Positions 13,354 through 19,448 of a DNA stretch of 19,448 bases are shown here, piece after piece; the stretch's first letter is position 1, and each line of letters starts with the position of its first letter. The stretch spans positions 1 through 19,448 of the forward strand of contig CABUKY010000019.1 in assembly GCA_902492185.1 (NCBI GenBank). The letters are read 5' to 3'. The stretch is from an uncultured Collinsella sp. (lineage in GTDB: Bacteria; Actinomycetota; Coriobacteriia; Coriobacteriales; Coriobacteriaceae). The notes below the pieces were generated by a model. That model was not told where the DNA came from, made no database searches, and saw nothing but the letters and a program-made list of their open reading frames with translations. A program made the position numbers and the translations under genes.

Positions 13354-14649
13354 CTAGTTGCGCTTAAGGTGGAAGGTTTGTGGGAACAGGTCGACTGGCG
13401 TGATCTTTACGGGGGAGAAGGTGCCTTCTTCGACAAAGCGTTTGAGATCGCGCGCCAGGGTGGCCGGGTCGCAGCTCACGTAGGCGACATCGCGAGCACT
13501 CGTGCTGGCGATAAGGTTGATCGCCTCGGGGGCGAGGCCTGCGCGCGGCGGGTCGACCACCAAGACGTCGGCATCCTGGTCGGGGAACTCGCGCACCGCG
13601 TCTCCGCCAATGACGTCGACGTTGTCAAGCTTGTTGATCTCTAGGTTACGGCGTAGATCGCGCACAGCGGGGCCGTAGGCCTCGACGGCGGCGACAAAGT
13701 CGCAGCGGCGGGCGAGCGGCAGGGTAAAGGTGCCGGCACCGCAGTACAGGTCCACGGCAAGCTCGTCTTCCTGCGGGTCGAGCGCTTCCATGACAAGATC
13801 GATCAAAATCTCGGCACCCTTGGTGTTGACCTGGAAAAAAGACGGGGCAGACAAGCGCATCTGACCCTCGGCGATATTCTCGGTCCATGAGCCCTCTCCG
13901 GCGAGCATTTCGACCTTGGAGACACGGCGGGCCTTCTTTTCGCCCTTGCTCATCACGCGCACGATGCTCGTGGGGTGAGCGGCGTCCGCCAGCACGCGGG
14001 AGACCTGCGAGCGCGGAAAAGAGCCTGTGGGCGTCCAGAGTGCGACCTCGAGTGCCTTGGTGCGGCGCGATGCACGAATGCCCACGCGTTCGAGCCCCAA
14101 GTCATGGCTGCCGCTTAGATAGTTGAGTGCGCCGACGACCGATTTGAGCGCCTTCGGGAAGCGCTTATCGAACAGCGGGCACGCATCGACGGTCACGATT
14201 TTGCTGGGGTCGACACCGTGCATGCCAAGGCGCACGCGACCGTTGACGACGGTCGGTTCGAGCTCGATTTTATTGCGGTAGCCCCAGTTGTCCTTGGTGT
14301 GGCGGATGGGCCGTACCAACTCATCGACCTGCTCAGGAGCGAACTTGCCGATGCGCTCGAGCGTGGAGCGCAGGTTTTGCTCCTTGGCGGCGAGCTGTGC
14401 CGTGCGTGAGAGATTGCCCCACGAGCAACCGCCGCAGATGCCCACGAAGGGGCAGGGAGGCTGAATGCGATCGGGGCTTGGCTCCAGAATCTCGGTGGTG
14501 CGGGCGCGCATGAACGACTTGCCGTCCTGTACGACCTCGGCCTCGACGGTGTCGCCTGCCACGGCGCCCTGCACAAAGACGGCCTTGCCGTTGTCGGCGT
14601 GCGCCAGCCCGTCGGCGCCGTAGGTCATCGATTCTATAGTGAGCTTCAT
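13354..14649 (-). CDS. rlmD: 23S rRNA (uracil-5)-methyltransferase, RlmD/TrmA family
   Basis: This SAM-dependent enzyme makes 5-methyluridine in RNA, most likely 23S rRNA. From ATG 14649 it is 431 residues; upstream in-frame ATGs at 14664 and 14685 are possible, and none has a strong ribosome binding site. An N-terminal TRAM domain (about residues 1-55, AVFVQGAVAGDTVEAEVV) is followed by an iron-sulfur motif of the RumA type, CPFVGICGGC plus DACPLF. The methyltransferase half has DLYCGAGTFTLPLARR (SAM site), VVDPPRAGL, the catalytic cysteine in YVSCDPATLARDL, and the closing DLFPQTFHLKR. TrmA (tRNA) lacks the cluster, which favours an rRNA target. It sits just downstream of the ppk1 terminator. 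Confidence 0.9.
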   Translation of the reverse strand: MKLTIESMTYGADGLAHADNGKAVFVQGAVAGDTVEAEVVQDGKSFMRARTTEILEPSPDRIQPPCPFVGICGGCSWGNLSRTAQLAAKEQNLRSTLERIGKFAPEQVDELVRPIRHTKDNWGYRNKIELEPTVVNGRVRLGMHGVDPSKIVTVDACPLFDKRFPKALKSVVGALNYLSGSHDLGLERVGIRASRRTKALEVALWTPTGSFPRSQVSRVLADAAHPTSIVRVMSKGEKKARRVSKVEMLAGEGSWTENIAEGQMRLSAPSFFQVNTKGAEILIDLVMEALDPQEDELAVDLYCGAGTFTLPLARRCDFVAAVEAYGPAVRDLRRNLEINKLDNVDVIGGDAVREFPDQDADVLVVDPPRAGLAPEAINLIASTSARDVAYVSCDPATLARDLKRFVEEGTFSPVKITPVDLFPQTFHLKRN

Positions 14650-14697
14650 ATCCCTGCCTGTCATTCGCGTTGTTGTCCGCACCATGGTAGCAGGGAA

Positions 14698-14739
14698 AAG
14701 CGCCCCGCATCCGAGGCTTTCCTCAAATGCGGGGCGCTT
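14698..14739 (-). terminator. Intrinsic terminator of ppk1
   Basis: The perfect 13-bp stem AAGCGCCCCGCAT (14698-14710) with ATGCGGGGCGCTT (14727-14739) has an inner GAGG/CCTC tip. On the minus strand it continues into TTTTCCC. It lies 24 nt past the ppk1 stop and 49 nt before the rlmD start, leaving little room for an rlmD promoter. Confidence 0.85.
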
Positions 14740-14762
14740 CTACAAACTGCTTCTACAAACGA

Positions 14763-17171
14763 CTATTTCGTCTTGCCGGTAATGAGCGTCTTAAGACCCA
14801 GGCCGATCAGGCCCAAGCCCATGCGCACGCGGCCGGGGCGATGGCGCTCGATGGCCTTGGTCTTGCCAGCGGGCTTATCGCGACGGGCACTCGTCTCGGG
14901 TGCGGGCTTGGTGACCTGCGGCTCGGGCCGAGGTGCAGGTGCAGGCTCGGGCTCAATGACGGTCGCCTGGACCTTCTGAACCTCGGGTGCTACCGGCTGC
15001 GGCTCGGGCTCGGGGGCAGGTTTCGCCTCAATGACGGGCTCGGGCGCGGCCTCGGCGTTGCGATAGGCACGCTCCAGCAGGGCTTCCTGCGAGTTGAAGG
15101 GTTTCTCACCCTCTGCACGCTCCACGGGGACCCAGGTGCCGTCGCTCGTGAGGCTGCGGGCCTTCACGTTGTCGCGCAGCTGCATGCCCATGTACTCGTG
15201 CACTAGGGCGCGGCAGGTGGGGTCGAGCACGGGGAAGGCAATCTCCACGCGGTGCTCGGTGTTGCGCGTCATCATGTCTGCCGAGCTCAGGTAAATCATG
15301 TCCGAGTCCACGCCGAAAGCATAGACGCGCGCGTGCTCCAAAAAGCGTCCGACGATGGAGCGGACATGCACGTTCTCGGTCTTGCCCGGAACACCGGGCT
15401 TGAGGCACGAGATGCCGCGGATGATCATGTCTACGCGTACGCCGGCACACGATGCCTCGGCGATCTTGTCGATAACCTCGCGGTCGGTCAGCGAGTTGAG
15501 CTTAAAGAACACGCGGGCGGGCTCGCCGGCAAGGGCGCGCTGGATCTCGCGGTCAAGCCCGCGCATGATGAGCGGTTTCAGTCCGACGGGCGCCACACCC
15601 AGGAAGCGGTAGTCGCCGCGCAGGTTGCCCAGCGACAGATTGCGGAAGAACAGGTTGGCGTCCTCGCCGATGCCGGGATGGGCTGTCATGAGCATAAAGT
15701 CGCTGTAGAGTTTGGCCGTCTTCTCGTTAAAGTTGCCGGTGCCCAAAAGCGTGAGGCGCGTTAGCGCCATGCCCTCGCGATAGGTGAGCTGGCAGATCTT
15801 TGAGTGGCATTTAAAGCCCTCGGAACCATAGATGACGGTGCAGCCGGCCTCTTCCAGGCGCTCGGCCCACTCGATGTTGTTCTGCTCGTCAAAGCGGGCA
15901 CGAAGTTCCATGAGCACCGTGACCTCTTTGCCGTTCTCGGCAGCATCGATCAGCGACTCGCACAGGCGGCTCTGCTTGGCCACGCGGTAGAGCGTGATGC
16001 GCAGCGAGATGCACTCGGGGTCGTAGGCGGCCTCGTGCACCAGATCCAGGAAGGGGTTCATGGCCTCGTAGGGATAAAAGAGCAGCTTGTCGTGCTGCAG
16101 CACCTGCTCGCGGATGGAGCGGGTCATGTCGATGGTGGGATTGGGCTGCGGCCTAAACGGCGTAAAGAGCAGCTCGTTGCGCAGGTGCTCGGGAATCTTG
16201 CCCTCAATGCCAAAGACGTAGCCCAGGTCGAGCGGGATATCGCAGGTAAAGACAGAGCGGCGCGAAAGCTCGAGCGCCTTGCGGATGGTCTTGAGCGTTG
16301 CCTTCTCGAGCGACCCCGAGACCGCGAGCACTACCGGCTGCAGACGCAGGCGCTTCTTGAGGATGCGCTTCATGTGCTGGCGGTAGTCCTCTTCCTCTTC
16401 GACGCCCTCGCCGTCCGGATCGATGTCGGCGTTGCGGGTGACGCGGATCAGCGCACGATCCAGCGGCTTATAGGAGCCAAAGCAGCTGTCCAGGCAGGCG
16501 AGGATGACGTCCTCGAGCAAGATGTAGGAGTAGGTGCCGGTGGGCGAGGGGATCTCGACCACGCGGTTCATCGAGGCGGGAATCTCGATAAGGCCCAGCA
16601 GGCTCTCCTCGTCGGTGGCGCCGTCCAGACCACAGGCCAGATAGAGCGCGCCATTGCGTAGGTTGGGGAAGGGGTGGCGAGGATCGATGACCAGCGGCGA
16701 GATGACCGGCGACACGTAGGCCTGGAAGTAGCGGGTTACAAAGGTGCGCTCCTCGGGCGTAAGCGAATCGATGCGGGCGCGGTGAACGCCCAAGGTGTCG
16801 AGCTTGCCCTCGATGCTCTTAAAGATGGACTCCCAACGGGTAAGGAGCCCGGGCATTTCGGCCATGACAGCATCGACCTGTTCGGAGGCGGTCATATTGC
16901 TCTTGTTGTCGACAGGTTGCTTTTTGAGCTCTGCCAGATCGGACAGGCCGCCCACGCGCACCATGAGAAACTCGTCGAGGTTAGACTCGAAAATCGACAC
17001 GAACTTTAGACGCTCGAACAGCGGAACGGTCTCATCGAAGGCTTCGTCAAGCACACGGTTGTCAAAGCGTAGCCAGCTGAGCTCTCGGTTCTGCGTGTAC
17101 GAGAAGTCGCGAGGCGGTTTGCGCAGCTTTGCGGCGGCTTGCTTTTTTTCGATTTTGCTCGGCATATGCAT
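14763..17171 (-). CDS. ppk1: Polyphosphate kinase 1 with a C-terminal extension
   Basis: It transfers the gamma-phosphate of ATP to a growing polyphosphate chain, reversibly. The product is 802 residues; E. coli Ppk is about 690. The order is an N-domain (NRELSWLRFDNRVLDEA, ESNLDEFLMVRVGG), a head domain, then C1 with RITLYRVAKQSRL and the phosphohistidine motif KCHSK (His456), and C2 with FLEHARVYAFG (His613) and ADMMTRNTEHRVE. All catalytic elements look intact. Residues from about 703 to 802 are extra: a Pro/Glu/Ala-rich stretch with repeated PEP units, then a basic end with the hydrophobic run GLGLIGLGLKTLI. Start choice is between ATG 17171 and 17165; the weak GGAC site fits the latter better. 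It has a clear terminator and stands alone. Confidence 0.94.
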   Translation of the reverse strand: MHMPSKIEKKQAAAKLRKPPRDFSYTQNRELSWLRFDNRVLDEAFDETVPLFERLKFVSIFESNLDEFLMVRVGGLSDLAELKKQPVDNKSNMTASEQVDAVMAEMPGLLTRWESIFKSIEGKLDTLGVHRARIDSLTPEERTFVTRYFQAYVSPVISPLVIDPRHPFPNLRNGALYLACGLDGATDEESLLGLIEIPASMNRVVEIPSPTGTYSYILLEDVILACLDSCFGSYKPLDRALIRVTRNADIDPDGEGVEEEEDYRQHMKRILKKRLRLQPVVLAVSGSLEKATLKTIRKALELSRRSVFTCDIPLDLGYVFGIEGKIPEHLRNELLFTPFRPQPNPTIDMTRSIREQVLQHDKLLFYPYEAMNPFLDLVHEAAYDPECISLRITLYRVAKQSRLCESLIDAAENGKEVTVLMELRARFDEQNNIEWAERLEEAGCTVIYGSEGFKCHSKICQLTYREGMALTRLTLLGTGNFNEKTAKLYSDFMLMTAHPGIGEDANLFFRNLSLGNLRGDYRFLGVAPVGLKPLIMRGLDREIQRALAGEPARVFFKLNSLTDREVIDKIAEASCAGVRVDMIIRGISCLKPGVPGKTENVHVRSIVGRFLEHARVYAFGVDSDMIYLSSADMMTRNTEHRVEIAFPVLDPTCRALVHEYMGMQLRDNVKARSLTSDGTWVPVERAEGEKPFNSQEALLERAYRNAEAAPEPVIEAKPAPEPEPQPVAPEVQKVQATVIEPEPAPAPRPEPQVTKPAPETSARRDKPAGKTKAIERHRPGRVRMGLGLIGLGLKTLITGKTK

Positions 17172-17563
17172 CTGTCCGTTCAGTCCCCGCAGGGGACGGT
17201 AGCCTAACCCTATTCACTATTGTCTCAATTTAGTCGACTTGTGGCACGGACGTATTGTGCGAACGGTATCTTTACCTACTTCATACGCTGACAAGTCATA
17301 GGACTGACGCCCTGCTCGTCTGCAAGCGGTCTATATCCTCACTCAACTGGTACGTAAGTGTGAATAAGAATGATGGATAGCTGAATATCATTGAATGCAG
17401 GCGGAAACGTAAACAAACATCATTTATATACATAAAACCGATTTAGCTATGCAATTCTGAATCAAAAGTTTAGAGATGCAATTGCAAATAGTTTTTAGGA
17501 AAAAAGAGCGTTTACCTTAGAAAAGTTACTTTAGAACGCCGAAGTACATTATGGGGGAATCTC
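17172..17563. other. AT-rich divergent regulatory gap between ppk1 and arcA
   Basis: No gene is supported here. Near the ppk1 side is a small hairpin, GTCCCC/GGGGAC (17183-17188 and 17192-17197), in its 5' leader. From about 17340 to 17550 the DNA is much more AT-rich than the flanks. Two stretches vaguely resemble ArgR boxes: TGTGAATAAGAAT (about 17359) and TGAATATCATTGAAT (about 17382). There is also a direct repeat of ATGCAATT (about 17450 and 17477). I could not place a convincing -35/-10 pair for arcA, but its promoter is most likely in this stretch. Confidence 0.45.
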
Positions 17564-17638
17564 ATGCGATATACCGTTCATCGCACTTTGTTGACCGTTC
17601 GGGGGCGAGGTGGAATTGCGGGTGGAATTTGGATATAA
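17564..17638 (+). CDS. Possible 24-codon arginine-rich leader peptide upstream of arcA
   Basis: ATG 17564 follows GGGGGAA (17553-17559), a partial ribosome binding site. The frame runs 24 codons to TAA at 17636. Four of the 24 residues are Arg (positions 2, 7, 13 and 15, codons CGA, CGC, CGG, CGA) and seven of the last twelve are Gly or Ile. It ends about 80 nt before arcA, ahead of two hairpins, the layout of a translation-sensing leader. A short frame like this can arise by chance, and no homolog is recalled, so this is tentative. Confidence 0.3.
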   Translation: MRYTVHRTLLTVRGRGGIAGGIWI

Positions 17639-17654
17639 CTAGAGCTGTCAGCAA

Positions 17655-17704
17655 GCAGCGTCCGCTATGGAAGGGCGCTGAGAGATTCGGCCGAAAGGCC
17701 CGAA
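17655..17704 (+). other. Structured 5' untranslated region of arcA
   Basis: Two hairpins lie just before the arcA ribosome binding site. The first is AGCG/CGCT with inner CC/GG (about 17657-17679). The second is TTCGGCC-GAAA-GGCCCGAA (17686-17704), a GNRA tetraloop stem with one bulged C. Neither matches a riboswitch class I recognise. Confidence 0.45.
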
Positions 17705-17720
17705 AGAAAGGTAGGAGGCC

Positions 17721-18962
17721 ATGACGAAAGGTCTGCACGTGCCTTCCGAGATCGGCAAGCTCAGGAAGGTCTGCCTGCACCGTCCCGGCGACGAGCTCCT
17801 CAACCTGCCGCCCGACGAGCTCGAGCGACTCCTGTTCGACGACGTCCCGTTCCTGGAGGTCGCGCAGCAGGAGCACGACACCTTCGCCCAGATCCTGAGG
17901 GACCAGGGCGTGGAGGTCCTCTATCTCGAGAACCTCGTCGCCGAGGTGTTCGACCAGGTCCCCGGCGCCCGCGCCGAGTTCACCGACCAGTACATCGCCG
18001 AGGCCGGCATCCGCGGCCAGCACATGCCGCAGATCGTCCGCGAGAAGCTGGACTCCATCGAGGACAACCTCGAGTTCGTCAAGAAGACCATGGCCGGCAT
18101 GACCAAGTCCGAGATCGACATGCCCCTCACGGCGTCCACGACCCTCGACTCCCTGGTCAACTCCGAGTCCGAGTCCGACCTGATCATCGACCCGATGCCC
18201 AACCTCTATTTCACCCGCGACCCGTTCGCGGTCATCGGCGAGGGCGTCAACCTCAACCGCATGTACTCGGTCACCCGCAACCGCGAGACCCTGTACGGCA
18301 AGTACATCTTCAAGTACCACCCCGACTACAAGGACGTCTCGCTGTACTTCCGCCGCGACTGCCAGTTCCACACCGAGGGCGGCGACGTGCTGAACATCAA
18401 CGAGAAGACCCTCGCCGTCGGCATCTCCCAGCGCACCCAGGCCGCCGCGATCGACGTCATGGCCCAGAACATCTTCTGGAACTCCGACTCCAAGGTCGAG
18501 CGCATCCTGGCCTTCGATATCCCGGTCTCGCGCGCCTTCATGCACCTCGACACGGTCTTCACCCAGATCGACGTCGATAAGTTCACGATCCACCCCGCCA
18601 TCATGGGCACCCTGCGCGTCTACGAGCTGACCGCCGGCAAGAACCCGGGCGACGTGAACATCCGCCTGATCGAGGACACCCTCGAGCACGTCCTGGAGGA
18701 CGCCACCGGCGTCGACCAGGTCAAGCTGATCCCCTGCGGCGGCGGCGACCCGATCGCGGCCTCCCGCGAGCAGTGGAACGACGGCTCCAACACCCTGTGC
18801 GTCGAGCCCGGCAAGATCTGCGTCTACGCCCGCAACACCGTCACCAACGACGTGCTGTACAAGGAGGGCCTGGACCTTCTCGTCGTGCCCTCCGCCGAGC
18901 TCTCCCGCGGCCGCGGCGGCCCGCGCTGCATGAGCATGCCCTTCTGGCGCGAGGACCTCTAA
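17721..18962 (+). CDS. arcA: Arginine deiminase
   Basis: It hydrolyses arginine to citrulline and ammonia in the cytoplasm, the first step of the ATP-yielding arginine deiminase pathway. The product is 413 residues, full length. The start matches the family opening HVPSEIGKLRKVCLHRPG. Catalytic residues are visible: Asp167 in YFTRDPFA, Glu219 in FHTEGGD, His275 and Asp277 in FMHLDTVF, and the nucleophile Cys403 in GPRCMSMP. AGGAGG (17713-17718) lies only 2 nt from the ATG, closer than usual; AAAGG (17707-17711) is an alternative. Codon use is strikingly C-ending (ATC, GAC, AAC, GGC nearly throughout), beyond its neighbours, which suggests very high expression or a different origin. arcB follows after two hairpins. 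Confidence 0.97.
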   Translation: MTKGLHVPSEIGKLRKVCLHRPGDELLNLPPDELERLLFDDVPFLEVAQQEHDTFAQILRDQGVEVLYLENLVAEVFDQVPGARAEFTDQYIAEAGIRGQHMPQIVREKLDSIEDNLEFVKKTMAGMTKSEIDMPLTASTTLDSLVNSESESDLIIDPMPNLYFTRDPFAVIGEGVNLNRMYSVTRNRETLYGKYIFKYHPDYKDVSLYFRRDCQFHTEGGDVLNINEKTLAVGISQRTQAAAIDVMAQNIFWNSDSKVERILAFDIPVSRAFMHLDTVFTQIDVDKFTIHPAIMGTLRVYELTAGKNPGDVNIRLIEDTLEHVLEDATGVDQVKLIPCGGGDPIAASREQWNDGSNTLCVEPGKICVYARNTVTNDVLYKEGLDLLVVPSAELSRGRGGPRCMSMPFWREDL

Positions 18963-18974
18963 GTCTTTCCGTTT

Positions 18975-19022
18975 CCGGTGCGGTCCCCCTACAACCGCAC
19001 CGGCTTCGCCCGTTAAACGGGC
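18975..19022 (+). other. Two tandem hairpins between arcA and arcB
   Basis: A perfect 10-bp stem CCGGTGCGGT (18975-18984) with ACCGCACCGG (18994-19003) is followed by GCCCGT/ACGGGC (19008-19013 and 19017-19022). No T-run follows either, so they more likely mark mRNA processing, stability or partial attenuation between two operon genes than full termination. Confidence 0.55.
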
Positions 19023-19067
19023 ACCACTAATACTTACGTAATTCATTTCTTCGAAAGGAATCAAACC

Positions 19068-19448
19068 ATGGGTGTTAACCTTTCCGGCCGTAGCTTCCTC
19101 AAGCTTCTCGACCTCACCACCGAGGAGATCGAGTACCTGCTGAAGCTCTCCAAGAACTTCAAGGATATGAAGCGCGCTGGCGTTCCGCACCGCTATCTCG
19201 AGGGCAAGAACATCGTTCTGCTCTTCCAGAAGACCTCTACTCGTACCCGCTGCGCCTTCGAGGTCGGCGGCATGGATCTGGGCATGGGCGTCACCTACCT
19301 CGATCCGGGTTCGTCGCAGATGGGCAAGAAGGAGTCCATCGAGGACACTGCCCGCGTTCTCGGCCGCATGTATGACGGCATCGAGTTCCGTGGCTTTGCC
19401 CAGGACGACGTCGAGGAGCTCGCTGCTAAGTCCGGCGTGCCCGTGTGG
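19068..19448 (+). CDS. arcB: Ornithine carbamoyltransferase, 3' end outside the window
   Basis: In the arginine deiminase pathway it phosphorolyses citrulline to ornithine and carbamoyl phosphate, which carbamate kinase then uses to make ATP. ATG 19068 is preceded by AAAGGA (19054-19059) at 8 nt. The 127 codons present include the carbamoyl-phosphate motif STRTRCAFEVGG, and YLDPGSSQMGKKESIEDTARVLGRMYDGIEFRGF-type sequence (split here by position: about residues 79-113), which identify the OTC family rather than aspartate carbamoyltransferase. Position directly after arcA favours the catabolic enzyme (arcB), though argF cannot be excluded from the N-terminus alone. Its codon use is ordinary, unlike arcA. 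Confidence 0.9.
   Translation, partial: MGVNLSGRSFLKLLDLTTEEIEYLLKLSKNFKDMKRAGVPHRYLEGKNIVLLFQKTSTRTRCAFEVGGMDLGMGVTYLDPGSSQMGKKESIEDTARVLGRMYDGIEFRGFAQDDVEELAAKSGVPVW

Noticed and set aside
14736..14762. Tandem 13-nt repeat GCTTCTACAAAC(T/G) next to the ppk1 stop
   Set aside because: Only two units; it is likely a local slippage duplication and has no evident role.
15804..16661. A 285-codon plus-strand frame inside ppk1
   Set aside because: Fully antisense to the catalytic core of polyphosphate kinase, with no recognisable protein features.
17562..19190. A 542-codon open frame on the minus strand opposite arcA and arcB
   Set aside because: It is a by-product of the very high GC3 of arcA. 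Its translation is low-complexity Val/Leu/Asp/Gly with no motif, while the plus strand has a complete catalytic arginine deiminase.
1..19448. CRISPR array, tRNA, rRNA, prophage or transposase gene
   Set aside because: No regularly spaced repeats, cloverleaf sequences, rRNA motifs, integrase or transposase motifs were seen on either strand.

Overview
The window looks like a stretch of chromosome from a high-GC, fermentative, anaerobic Gram-positive bacterium. I judge it to be a Collinsella-like member of the Coriobacteriia. This rests on gene content (tandem acetate kinases with phosphotransacetylase, and a catabolic arginine deiminase to ornithine carbamoyltransferase pair), on high GC in coding DNA, and on AAAGGA/AAGGAG-type ribosome binding sites. 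It is recognition from protein flavour, not a database match. I see no tRNA, rRNA, CRISPR array, prophage or transposase gene.

Layout. From 1 to 4219 the plus strand carries housekeeping genes: the 3' part of RNase D (rnd), a membrane zinc metallopeptidase (YugP type), both exonuclease VII subunits (xseA, xseB) and a HIT-family protein. From 4367 to 8222 lies an acetate-energy module: two tandem acetate kinase genes on the plus strand converging on phosphate acetyltransferase (pta, minus strand). Together they would convert acetyl-CoA to acetate and ATP. The first kinase copy differs from the family at several active-site positions. From 8454 to 10680 an overlapping pair encodes UDP-galactopyranose mutase (glf) and a family 2 glycosyltransferase, suggesting a galactofuranose-containing surface glycan. 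pta and glf diverge from a region with two symmetric TATAAT boxes.

From 11024 to 17171 all genes are on the minus strand: a P1/S58-family peptidase, a Maf nucleotide pyrophosphatase overlapping a DJ-1/PfpI gene by 4 nt, an RlmD/TrmA-like rRNA methyltransferase with an iron-sulfur motif, and polyphosphate kinase (ppk1) with an unusual Pro/Glu-rich C-terminal tail of about 100 residues. After a 549-nt AT-rich regulatory gap, arginine deiminase (arcA) and the start of ornithine carbamoyltransferase (arcB) run off the right edge on the plus strand. The gap holds a possible arginine-codon-rich leader peptide and stable 5'-UTR hairpins.

The least ordinary feature is a set of large concentric inverted repeats in the intergenic spaces (1064-1161, 7095-7225, 10660-10836 and 10884-11012). 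The two largest are 129-131 bp, have 29-31 bp arms, and enclose a terminator-like hairpin just past a minus-strand stop codon. One of the gaps also holds an inverted, decayed copy of the glycosyltransferase 3' end.
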